From: Pholis gunnellus
Taxonomy: Eukaryota; Chordata; Actinopteri; Perciformes; Pholidae
Reading direction: 5' to 3'
Assembly: GCA_910591455.2 (NCBI GenBank)
Contig: OU342808.1
Location: 26,254,122-26,318,121 of the forward strand
DNA length: 64,000 nt
The first letter of the stretch is position 1. Every line of letters starts with the position of its first letter. Of this stretch, positions 49,401 through 60,338 are shown one piece after another. A program made the position numbers and the translations under genes. The notes below the pieces were generated by a model that made no database searches, was not told the DNA's origin, and was given only the letters and a program-made list of their open reading frames with translations.

Positions 49401-50294
49401 GATGTCTTAAAATTTGCTTGCTCTCTCCAAAAAAACTGTCCAAACCCCAAAAAAATCTAATTACCATTATTTAAAAACAGAGAAAAAAATCCATTTGAGA
49501 TGCTGAAACCTGCTCATTTTCGGTACTGAATGAATCCATCATTTGTATTTGGGTGTTATTTTGGGTGACAATGTATTTGTGCAGCAAACAGAAAGGTTTC
49601 ATGAATTCCAGACAGTAGCTATTGGAGCTGCAGTATTACTGGGGTATGGGAAAATGTCACACATACATGACAAGATTTCTAAAATGCTATAATAAAATAA
49701 CCCCATCTCTTTATAAATAAGAGCGATGACTGTGTTACACAGCATTTGTTCAATAATTGTCAGAGGGCGATAGAAATGCAGATTTAAAATGATCCTATTA
49801 GCACCACAGAATTCTCTGTTATCTAGAAAAGACACTTTCAGAGGGTTGTGCAGCCTCGGTGAATACACTTTAAAGTACGTGATCTTATAATGACGAGATA
49901 TCAAACTAAAGCCAAACATCGCTGGATGCACAGCTAAATGAGTCATCTGTTCCCGCGATCCTTTGCCGAATTTTCTGCCTAATTTCATAGAAACCTGTTG
50001 AAACATCTTTGAGACATCATGCCAACGAACGAACAGACACGAATAAAATCTCAACCACCTCGGCAGAGGAAAAGAAGATTTGGTCACATCGGGATACATA
50101 CTGGTGGCTAAAATTCAGAGACAAGAGAAAAAGAAGGGGGGGGGGGGGGGGGGGGGGGTCAATGACATCACAGATATGTTGAAGACATCATGACTCATGG
50201 AGGACATGTTTGATGTCTTTGTTCATCATCTGAGTCTGGATGTAGCGTGAGAGTGTCTCTGATATTCTCTGTTGCCTGGCTCTGGACATCCTCA
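46401..50294. other. Upstream intergenic sequence, no gene seen
   Basis: Unique AT-rich DNA with a short repeat-like fragment around 48016-48068 ('CCCCCTAGTGGCCAGAATTC') and a 23-G homopolymer at 50136-50158. No supported coding frames. Confidence 0.55.
50136..50158 (+). repeat. G23 homopolymer
   Basis: Twenty-three G in a row, directly after an AG/A-rich purine stretch. Confidence 0.85.
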
Positions 50295-50432
50295 TACAGT
50301 TGTGCTCATAAGTTTAAATACCCTAAAATGATGTATTATTAAATAATGGCAATTTTTGGGGAAAATATTTATGTTTTCTTTCATGAACGGCACACATCTT
50401 ACAGATTCTGCCAGGGTAAACATACAGCTGTA
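50295..50432 (+). mobile_element. Decayed Tc1/mariner-like MITE
   Basis: The left end TACAGTTGTGCTCATAAGTT followed by 'TAAATACCC' is the known fish Tc1-type terminus. The right end 'GATTCTGCCAGGGTAAACAT' then 'ACAGCTGTA' is its degraded reverse complement, missing part of the 'ACTTATGAGC' stretch. TA flanks each end, as expected for the TA target. At 138 bp it is non-autonomous. Confidence 0.75.
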
Positions 50433-52511
50433 GATCCGTGGTCAGGGACACGTCGCATTCACATAACCTTTGAGAAAAAAAACACCTCCAGCTGGACTGC
50501 CCGCCTTCCAGTCCAAACTGCATATTTACCAAAAGTAAGGAACATTTTTACATATAACCAGCCCACGGCAGTGTGTTTAGACCAGTGTTTATACGAACAT
50601 CAATAATATCTAAAACAACTGGGAGACAATGCAAATGCAAAACAATGCTCCCGTCATGAAGGATTAAAATCGAGGAAAGGCCACAGCTTTAATACACAAA
50701 CACACCACGTAATCACACGCACGGCAGGAAATGCAGACTACCAGAGTGAGGGAAAGGTTATTATTATCGCTTGCGTTCCATTTTTTTATAATTTATGTTG
50801 CATATTTTTCAGTTTCAGGCTGAAATCAGTTGGTTGGTTTTATTTCAATGCTAGGTTTAGAAGTGCTTGGTCGGGGTTATTTATGATCGCAATCACAACA
50901 ACAACCTTGTTTTTCTGTAAAGTTGATGCTCTTACGTGGTAGTTTGGGGTATTTTGGTGTAGTGGGTTGCAGTATGTTGCAGCATGGAAAAGTAACTGAG
51001 TGAATATGATCGGGTATGTTAGGGAAGTGCAGTCAACACTATATAAACTTTGCTTATAGGCTGATACAGAATACATACGACACCGTCGGACGGTGTGGAC
51101 TAAGATACATGGAGATTTCATATTAAGGGTACTAAATCAATTATGTTAATATTAATGCTAATAATAATGTATATATATATATATATATATGATATAATAA
51201 CCATGATTTAAAGATCAAATGATTTTCTGGAGGATGATCCCCGTCTACTATGAACCCTTCTTTTGTCGTTTGGAGTGATAAAGAAACAGAATATTTTATT
51301 ACCCTCCTCCCACTGGAACATTTACCCCGTCTGGATGGGGCTCAGGGTGACGCGTTCAGCTCGGTTTGGCCTCAGGTTTTCTCTGGTTGTGCGTCTGTAT
51401 AGTCCCTGAAGGAGGACTTTCTTAAAGACGTTTGACACACTCTGGTTTTCTACAGAAGTCAAGCATCAGCATATGCTAGTTTACTATATTAGTAAAATGT
51501 ACATAAAGAAGAAGATAGTCCAGTTACATACACCTGATTTTAAAGTGGCTAAAATCAATATTTATTATATTAACAGCACTACTTGTATGAAAGGGGGTCG
51601 TCCATAGTGATAAAACCACAGATCATTATCACCTGTTTCTGCAGCGCCTCTCAGCTCTGCTTTGGTTTTCTTCCACAGCTCTCAGTGTGTCATTTCCAAC
51701 AGGAACAGGCAGCGTTTTCAGCACACAAAAGTAATAAAAAAAGAGAGAAACGCTGGCAATTTAGCTGGTGAACATAGTGGAGGTTTTAGCAGCTAAAGAA
51801 CCCGAAACCATCCTTTAACAATAAATTCACCCAAACTTCTTCCGCATTCGTTGATGCATACATGTACGTGACTGTACCTTGAATGTGATGCATATACCTT
51901 CCATTTTCCTATTATATGTAATTTCCTTTTAGCCTTTAGATTAGCACACATCCTTCCAGACATCATTAAATTACACATAAAAACTCAGGTTATTGACAGC
52001 CAGGCGACCGTGAACCGTGCATGTAATCCTATTCTGAATATTCACTCGAAATGATTTATTTGTTTGCATAAAAACGTACCGACACAGCCGATCCTGAACT
52101 CCTGGCGGAAATAAGAAATGTTCAATGAAAACTCATTATTAGAAAACAAGCACACATGTCACAGCCTTCAAGGTCTGAAACACAATCATGAACAAGCAAC
52201 AAAAAAAAAAAAAGCAGCAAAGCAGATGCCCTCCAGTGTGCTGCAAATGAGCGGTGGCATACATGAATTCATTGAGTTACATTAAAACCTGTTACTGGTG
52301 TTCAACAGCTTGGACATTAGTAATTGGATTTAGTTAGAATTCCAGACAAACAGACAGATGGGCGAACAGACTTGAGGCTGAGCCACAGTTCCTCCCGACT
52401 TCACTGCAGAGGATAAATGGAAGAAACCCAATGCAGCTCCGCTTCATAGAATAACAACTGTGGTAATTGATGAGTGAATCAATAGGCAAAAATTCTAAAT
52501 TTCTTCCAGCT

Positions 52512-52665
52512 TTTTAAAGGGCCAGTGTGTAGCATTTAGGGGCGTCTATTAGCATGGATGGATGTTTTCATTGGTGTATAATCCCCTGAAACTAAGAATT
52601 GTTGTGTTTTCGTTAGTTTAGAATGAGTCCCAACACTACTGGTGTTTAGTACGCTATCCTTTCAT
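52512..52665 (+). repeat. Teleost dispersed repeat ('GGGCCAGTGTGTAGCATTTAG' family), 5' part
   Basis: Phrases AAAGGGCCAGTGTGTAGC, 'GTTTTCATTGGTGTATAATC', 'CTGAAACTAAGAATTGTTGTG' (in parts) and 'TTTAGAATGAG' mark a common fish repeat. Only its first 150 bp or so are recognisable. Confidence 0.65.
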
Positions 52666-53818
52666 ATTAAGATGCAACGTTATAATTAGGCTGCAATTAT
52701 CAGAACAATATAAATATTCACGCTCCCTCATGTGGTTTAAAAATGTACTGCACATATAAATAAAAGACTGTGGAAGAAATTCTGCACTTTTTTTTTGTCG
52801 ACCGAAATAAAATCTCCTACGACCAACTGGTTGGTCCCGACCCAGTGTTTGGGTCTTATGCTGTATTATCTGTATTTTCAGACAGTATGTGCGACTTATA
52901 ACTTTACAAAAGACAAAGCTTAACCAATGGAAAAAACATTTCCCTTGACTCCCTGTTTGGACCGTGACATCTAACACACAGTGGACCCGTTGGGGGCATT
53001 GATGAAGACCTTGAAGAAGCTCGTCTATGCAGCCAGACGGCTTTTTGTCAGCAGCACTAGCAGCCGGAGACAAAGTAGAGCAAAGCCTGACCATGTAAAG
53101 ACATGCCATGCTTGATAATATGAAACACCATATCCAGCAGGGGATAAAACTGTGAAAAAAACAAACTGTAACGCAAGCGCTATCAGTGTAAACATCCTCC
53201 ACAGTAAACACTCCTCTCCCACTTCACTGGAGCTGTGGTTCACAAACCATCTGCTGTGACGAACATCTACACCTCTGGTGAATAAGCTGTTAATTGGACT
53301 TTGTGTAAGTGTGTAAATGTAAGTGATTAATGGCAACTGCATCAGCAATTCTCTGGAGTTACATTTTCACATTTTTTCTCAAGCTGTTTTCGGGGGGTTT
53401 GTTTTGGCAAGACGGGGGAATGCATGCGAGTGAAGAGGATGAAGAAACAAATCCCGTACGTGATGCCAAAAGACATCCTCTCGCTTACAATAATAACAGT
53501 AACACTGACAGGGTATTGTGAATTTGCTGCTACATCCCAAACACGGCTCACCGCAGAATGGGCAGAGCCTCCCGCCGCTCTCTTCCCTTTGTGCTGATGT
53601 TGGCAAACGGCAGACGTCGCCAAACCAGTTTCACAGGAAAGTCCAATATTTAAACATTTCACTCTTCTGGCTGAGAGCGAGGACCGACTACCAGACAGAA
53701 GAACTACAGACACTGGACCGTCAAGTGTTTCACTAACACTGCCTGTACTGCTGTAGGAAACATGTAAACTGGTATCACTACTCTGCAAACATCTCATTAT
53801 TATGGGAGTATTTTTTTG

Positions 53819-53893
53819 TATTTTTTGCCTTTATTTGATTGCATAAAGTAGAGCGATGACAGGAAATCGAGGGTGGGAGAGGGTGACATGTAG
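53819..53893 (-). mobile_element. tRNA-SINE tail fragment (minus strand)
   Basis: The plus strand reads TTTTTTGCCTTTATTTGATT, then 'GATGACAGGAAATCGAGGG' and 'GGTGACATGTAG'. This is the inverted 3' part of the same SINE type as at 34612-34726; the tRNA-like head is missing. Confidence 0.65.
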
Positions 53894-56623
53894 TAATAGA
53901 GTATTCTACCGTTTATTCCATTGAGTAATCGGGTAAAAAAATAGGGAACTATTTTCAATTCAGTGAAACCGTCAACATTTCTAAATGTTATCATTTTACC
54001 TTAATGTTGTCATCTGTAATGTTTTTTTTTGCATAAAAAAAAAATGTCAATACTAATTATAAGGAAATGCATGAAAATTCTTGGCATTAGTCGTTTTCAT
54101 GATGAATTTATAAGCTGCTTAGAACTAATGTCTGCTTAGTCATAATTCCATCTCTAATATCTATTTTAAAACCTTCAAACAACTGGATATATTTTTTTTA
54201 AGTTTCTCACCAAAAACTTTATTTTGCTAAATTACATTTGAACGCATCATGACAGCGTTATAATCGTCGGCCAGTACTCATTTTGACTGAATAGACTTTT
54301 AACGCATCATAATGTAACTCAATGCAACCTCCGTTAACTTTAGCCGTTAGCTCCGTTAATGAGCCAAGCAGGACTGTGCTGCCCACCGGCTGCTAACGGC
54401 TAACGGCTAACGTTAACTAGCTTTTCTCAGGGATTCATTGTTTAAATCAAACTGTGCACCGTTGATTGGTGTTAAGAGAAGCCTTGATAAAGAATAATTA
54501 GCATCGATTGACTTTTAGTAACAGAGTATCTGTAGGAATCACTTCAGCTCTCGTGTAATAAAGGTTTCATGTCAGACTCTGACTCAAATAGTCAAACTGT
54601 CCAACAAACAAGGTAAAATAAAATATGAGAAAGAAACATCGACATTGTGAGACTAACGTTATGATATTTCAGGAATACAGTTGCAATCAATATGTCGAGA
54701 AATAGTATAAAGTATAAAGAAGAAGGGCCCTATTTCCACGCTCCAACTATTTGGTACTTCCTACACCTGGTATGTGGTTGCCCAGCGGTGTGGTGTGTCT
54801 GTGCACAGGTGGGAGGTTTGTTCATATGAAGGCAAGGAGAGTTGAAGGTATTTTGGTGGAAAATATGTCTTAAGACTTTGAGAGTAGACGTCTCAGAACC
54901 ACATCTGTTTCAGAGCAAACTGAATACTGACGCAAATGCAGAGAGATGACACAATGATGCTCAACATTTTAATTAACAATTTTAATCTGGTCTCGAACCA
55001 GTAGTTGGGTTTGAACCTGCATCCAAAATATAATGTTCAACGTGATTACCTTCACGTTATATCCATGAAGTGAGTGACTCTTCCACTTATCTGTTGTACT
55101 GTATGAAAAGCTTCATTAAATCACAGCAGCAGGACACACATGCTGTCAAAGCTGTCAAAGCTGTCCCTTTGCACACAGCCGTCCTCCCTGTTTACCTTCA
55201 TTCAATCAAGAGCAAACGACACCAGACTGCTACAAAACAACCACACACGCCTCGACACATCATCAGACGTCGGATTAAAAAGGAGCTCATTAATCCTGTG
55301 CGTCGCAGCTTCCTTCTCCAATCCAGCTGTTCATGTTTTATTCTGGAAATGCAGGTTCGACGCAAACGCAGCTGTGTCACATATCGGACGCAGCCAAACA
55401 GAATTATGACAACTAAGAGTTGGATCGATGCGAAACCGCTGCAAACTATTTTTCCATAATTTGCTTCCATCATCATTGCCGTAATTAACCTTCTAAAAAC
55501 AAACCACACCATCTGTGTCCGGCTGGTTCTATCAACAGTATGACATGATTAGAAAAAGGTCTTTAAAGATACAGCGTCTAGACATTATTGGTTGGTTGCT
55601 CTTGAAAATAGGCTGACATGTTTCACTTTATTTATACTTAATTAAAGAAAATAACAGATGGTAGAAAACAGTTAAGGTTCGCTGATTGGCCTTTAAAAAG
55701 GAATAGTTGGACATTTACATTTGCTTTCTCTGCAAGACCTCAGGCCTTTACAAACCGGACAGAATTGTGAAATACTCGCCTGCAAAGATTGTATTTCTCA
55801 GGCTTTTATTGTGAAAGTTCAGAATCGAATGAGTGGACCAGGTCTGCGCTGATTTCTTCAAGGTCTAAAGGAGAAATAAAGTTTGCTGCCGTGGTTCAGG
55901 CCCCGGAGCCTCGGTGCTGTTTCATAAATATTGAGTAACTCAAACCGTTGGTCGATGCATTAATTCATCAATAAGTTAAGTTGTTTTTTCACTGTAACAA
56001 CTGTTTTAAAACATATATTGACATGCAAATTACCCGCACAAAATAAAACACAACAACGACCTCTGGTGCGTAAAGGCCTTCAGGTGATCAATAACACTCT
56101 CGGCTTTAAGTGTGGAGCCAGTACCAGGAGGGGAAATCGATCTCAATCTTCTCATAAGTAAATAAGTGTATTTCCCAAAATGGATGTTGAACGACTCCTT
56201 TGGTTATAGTGGCCTATATGTCTCTGATGAAGAGCTTATTTGGAGGCATGTCATTGGTGGAGCTGAGCCTCAATCGCCGGAGCTTAAGAGCAATTACGAA
56301 TCGTTGGAGGAATCGGCCGCGACCAAACAAAATGTCTTTGGATTCGCATGCTTTGATTCCTGCCTAACTTCCAGCTCAAGATCAAGAGGGAGCTGTTACA
56401 CAACAGCACATCTTGTCATATCAGACTAATCCCTGCTTGGGGCTGCTCCCCACTGACAATCCATGTTGATCACACAATGATCATCTGTCCTCCAGAGCTC
56501 AGTGCTGAAGGGAGAAGACGGCTCTCTGCTGCTGTGGACCATTTTTGTGTCGCGTTGTCTTGGAAATGGAAAATCACCAGATTATGGATGCTGCTTGCAA
56601 AGAAAATGACTGTGCAAAGGACA

Positions 56624-56625
<2 letters not shown>

Positions 56626-56656
<31 letters not shown>
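56626..56656. repeat. CA microsatellite
   Basis: About fifteen AC units. Confidence 0.95.
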
Positions 56657-56660
<4 letters not shown>

Positions 56661-56741
56661 TATTGTATATTAAACCATAGACTGGTCCACACCAGCAACA
56701 GGAAGGGAAAGTATGTCTCTTCTCCTCTCAAATGTAAAGCC

Positions 56742-57131
56742 ACTGCTCACCGGACCTGAGATCTGGGCTGCGGTCGAATAGTCTGAAGATTACTTCCTAA
56801 CGTCTATTCCTAACCACTTTTCCTTGACCTCTATGGAAATCGCCATGGGGGTCAAGGAAAGATGTGAAGGAGAGTTCACGAGGAGTTAGGAAAAGACAAC
56901 CGTGGCGTTTGGAGAATCCGACTACGCTTTCACTAAGCCATGTAATTATGACGCTACAGCGGACGTCGCTGGCATTATCTTCTTCCCTTTGGTAAAGGAA
57001 GATCCAGTGTGTCCTATGCTAAAGGAACTAGGAAAGGAAGCATTAAAGCAATTGTGAATTCAAGCAGCTCTCATCATGGCGGCCGAAGCTAAATGGACTT
57101 TTTTGACCGCAGCCCGTCTCTGGTGAGCAGT
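56742..57131. mobile_element. 390-bp non-autonomous DNA transposon with bipartite terminal inverted repeats
   Basis: Outer 10-bp repeats ACTGCTCACC (left) and GGTGAGCAGT (right) are exact reverse complements. Inner 11-bp repeats GGGCTGCGGTC (left, 56765-56775) and GACCGCAGCCC (right, about 57104-57114) are too. The spacer between outer and inner parts differs on the two sides (13 against 7 bases). The interior is non-coding. A diverged inverted copy lies at 22467-22725. Confidence 0.75.
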
Positions 57132-60037
57132 TAACTCAAGTTACCTCTCTGGTAAAGGCTGAACTTGGACAGACTCTGATGTCTTATAAATGAAATGAAT
57201 GAATGAAAACTTGAATGTCTCATTACTGTATGTGTGCTTTTATGCGTTTTCCTTTCTCAGATCTCTCTTGCAAAAGAAATCTTGATCGGAAAAAGGCCTC
57301 CTGATATATGGATACACACACACACATAATATATTCATATTTATGTACAGAAAATTGCGTAGTTTCATCAGAAGTTGGCGCTATACGCATGGCTGCAATC
57401 CGCCAGTAAACACAGTAGAAGACATAGATGTTGTGAACTTTAATGTCAGCTGGTATTGGCCGTGTTTCGTCTGCACACAAACACAATATTAATGTTCATC
57501 CAGGGAGACGCAGACAGCAAACACAGCTCATCACGGGAGTTAAATGTCACTTTCAATTTCCCATTTAGGGCGTCGACTCTTTTCCGACAAAGTAAAAAAA
57601 ACACCTCGAGCGAGCAGAGAAACTATTTCATCACAAAAATATGTTTATGGAGCCGTCGTGTGACTTGTACAGCTCACTTGTGCAACAACGGTTGCTCGTC
57701 ACACCTTTGCATTAACAAATAACTTAATTGGATCGCTGATTGAAAGCGATTGGATGAAGTAAAGAATTATGTAAAGCATTTCTAGATTGAATTTGTGATT
57801 TGGTATTTGGTCATGAGGCACTGACCGCAGGTCTCATAGTGGACTAGAACTCTACTCCTGTGGTAATAAATGGATGAATAAATGACCACCTCCGAAACGT
57901 CACAACCTTTTTTCTTGCGTCTTGTCTTTTTCCCCTCAAAAGACTTGTGTGAATAACACGCGCACGCCTTTCAGTTTCTACCTTCGATTAGCGAATAATG
58001 AGCCTTATTTTGTGCTGTCGGGCGCTGCGGAGAGCATCATCATGTTCTCTCATCAAAACACGTCAAGAAAAGAACCCGTGACATCACTCAGAGGGACTGT
58101 TTCTCTTCTCCTGTTAATGGAAGACTGGATGTGACTGTGAATTTAATTTCATCACAGTCTTTTCATTTAACAAACCCTATAGCATGAATAAAATTGACTT
58201 TTTGTCAGGAGTCAATTCAACATAAATACGTACGGTTCCTGAAGGGAACAGACATTCGTGCATACATTTAACTGAAGGAGTATCTCCAGAGTATCTGAAC
58301 AAAGAAGCTCCGTTTGGAACAATTACTATTCATAAGAGCAGCTTTTCTCTTATATTTCATTTAAAATTCAAGTGTTTGGCTAATACTCCTTTCCACAGGT
58401 GTAAACAGAGTTTATCTGGAAAACCAACCTGTAGAGTATCTAGCAATAAGAAGAAAGGTTTAACTCAGTTTAACAGCAGCGATGTATTCAGCAGTGTGTC
58501 GTACTGGTTGTTCTATTAGCCGTTCACCAAACACACCGTCAAAAACACTAAAAGTGAGCATGAATTTCATGTATTCATCAGTTGTTGTGGAGCAAACCAG
58601 AGCTAAAAGGAGAGAATATGACATCGCAAGTCCAGAAACGTCGCTGCTACCTGCACCTTCATCTGCATCTCTGCAGTGACTCTTCCTCCTCCTCTGCAGA
58701 GCCGTCCATCAAACGCTCGCTGCAGGAAGAAACGGAATATGAGCTGATCTAAATGCAAAGATAAAAGCCATCTGTGGGGACAAGTAGAGAGCAGCAGTGT
58801 AGGATGTACACAATGATGCCCAATTACGCTACTGCGTTCCTTCTGTGCGTCCTCGTCCTGTTGACGGTCTCTTTAATGAACAGTTTGGATGCTACGTTGG
58901 AGGTCGTTAACAGACTCTTAGTTGACTCTTTGGTTGCAGTTGCCCGCGTGCCACCGTGAGATGAGGAGCGAACGTAAAAAGTGTTCAGCTGATGGAGAAT
59001 CTAGATCACGACATGTTTAACAGTGCATTTAGTTGTTTTTGGTTTGTTTTCTTTTCCTTACGAATGCAAAATAACGAAATACTACTTTGTGCGCACAAAT
59101 TATTGATGACACGACGCTTTGACAAGCTCCCACAGAAAACTCTTTGTTTGTATCTGAGGAGCTGGACATTGATATTCATAGCGTTGGAAAAGTAAGGAGC
59201 CATGCATGTATAATGGATCATTTACATTTAAGTCTGTTTCAGTGCCACAATAAGAGAAAAGAAACCTCTCTGTGTTTCATAGAATTGCATTATTTTTGCA
59301 TAATGCAGGAAACCTGAGGACCCGAATGACTTGAAAAAGACTCGTAGCAGCAAATTGCTGACACAGGGATTATAATGTATTTCCATTACCTTGACAGAAC
59401 CGTAACCGTGAGATTTGTTCCAACGTTCCATATGAACATTTACGAGTCCGGGGAATTAGATTGACCTGCCTCGGCATTGGACCTCCCTCTGGGAACTCTC
59501 TCTCTCTGTTCAGAGAACGTCTGCGCCCTCCAGATGCATACAGTAGGATGAGGCAAATCCAGGCACACAATTAGTTGTGCATTCAATGTTTCTCTTTCAA
59601 GCCTGGACTGGTTGTGTTCAACACATAAATACAAACACTAGTTTGTTATGGTTTCATGCAAAGATTTCACTCAGAGATCTAAAGCTGAATATGTATCTGA
59701 AGCATAATTGCTCGACTGACATGAAGCTGTAAAATGTTATTCTTCTCTTCAAAGTTTACAAGTGTAATCAGGGTAAAAAGAAACATAATTTAATGTTCTA
59801 AAAACGGTTAATTGTTATGTTAACCTAGATGTTTTTAAAATAATGTGTATGAAAACGCGTACATTCTTTAAACTATGACGTAGATGGATTTGTTCATCCA
59901 TTCAGATATTAATATTGACGAATGCAGTGATATTTAAAGCATCGTCGATCGGTCGGTCCATCGCTTTGGTCCAAACAGGTCCAAGCAGGTCAACGTTTTC
60001 ACTTTTGCTGTGAATCTCAGCTTCTCGACCTCCACGG
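57132..60037. other. Upstream intergenic sequence, no gene seen
   Basis: Unique AT-rich sequence with only a short CA run near 57313-57325. No repeats of note and no supported coding frame. Confidence 0.55.
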
Positions 60038-60338
60038 GGTGGATCGGCATCAGATCTGGCACAAACATTGGTAGTTATGACACAATGAATCCTGATGACT
60101 TTGACTCTTCCTCTAGTGCCACCATGAGGTTGACATTGGATGGATTGCCATGAAATTCGGCAGAGGCATTCGTGTTCCTCTGAGGATGCATCGTAATACC
60201 TTTGGTACCCTCATCAGGTCAAAATGTTAATTTGTCCGAAAAATACCTCTCAAACTAACCACATTCCCGTCTCAACTCTTCTTTGTGTTTTGTGCTATTT
60301 AACAGATCAGAATAGAACCGTTAGCATGCTAACACCCG
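60038..60338 (-). repeat. Inverted copy of the 19.7-20.5 kb dispersed repeat
   Basis: 'CAATGAATCCTGATGACTTTG', 'AGTGCCACCATGAGGTTGAC' and 'GGATGGATTGCCATGAAATT' (each given in part) are the reverse complement of the 'GGATTCATCC...AATCCATC' units. It ends near 'GTTAGCATGCTAACA'. Confidence 0.65.

Larger units (their letters stand above)
50433..56741. other. Upstream intergenic sequence, no gene seen
   Basis: Contains a TA repeat (51169-51190), an A run near 52200-52214, a GGGCCAGTGTGTAG repeat fragment, an inverted SINE tail at 53.8 kb and a CA repeat (56626-56656). Several frames of 100-185 codons occur at 52.6-53.8 kb but show no domain, signal or splice logic. Confidence 0.55.

Noticed and set aside
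52654..53797. Cluster of frames of 100-185 codons on the minus strand
   Set aside because: No recognisable domain, no plausible splice joining and composition like the surrounding intergenic DNA.
58774..58959. Short plus-strand frame with a hydrophobic segment (FLLCVLVLLTVSL)
   Set aside because: A single 61-codon frame without homology, promoter or neighbours; a hydrophobic stretch alone is common by chance.
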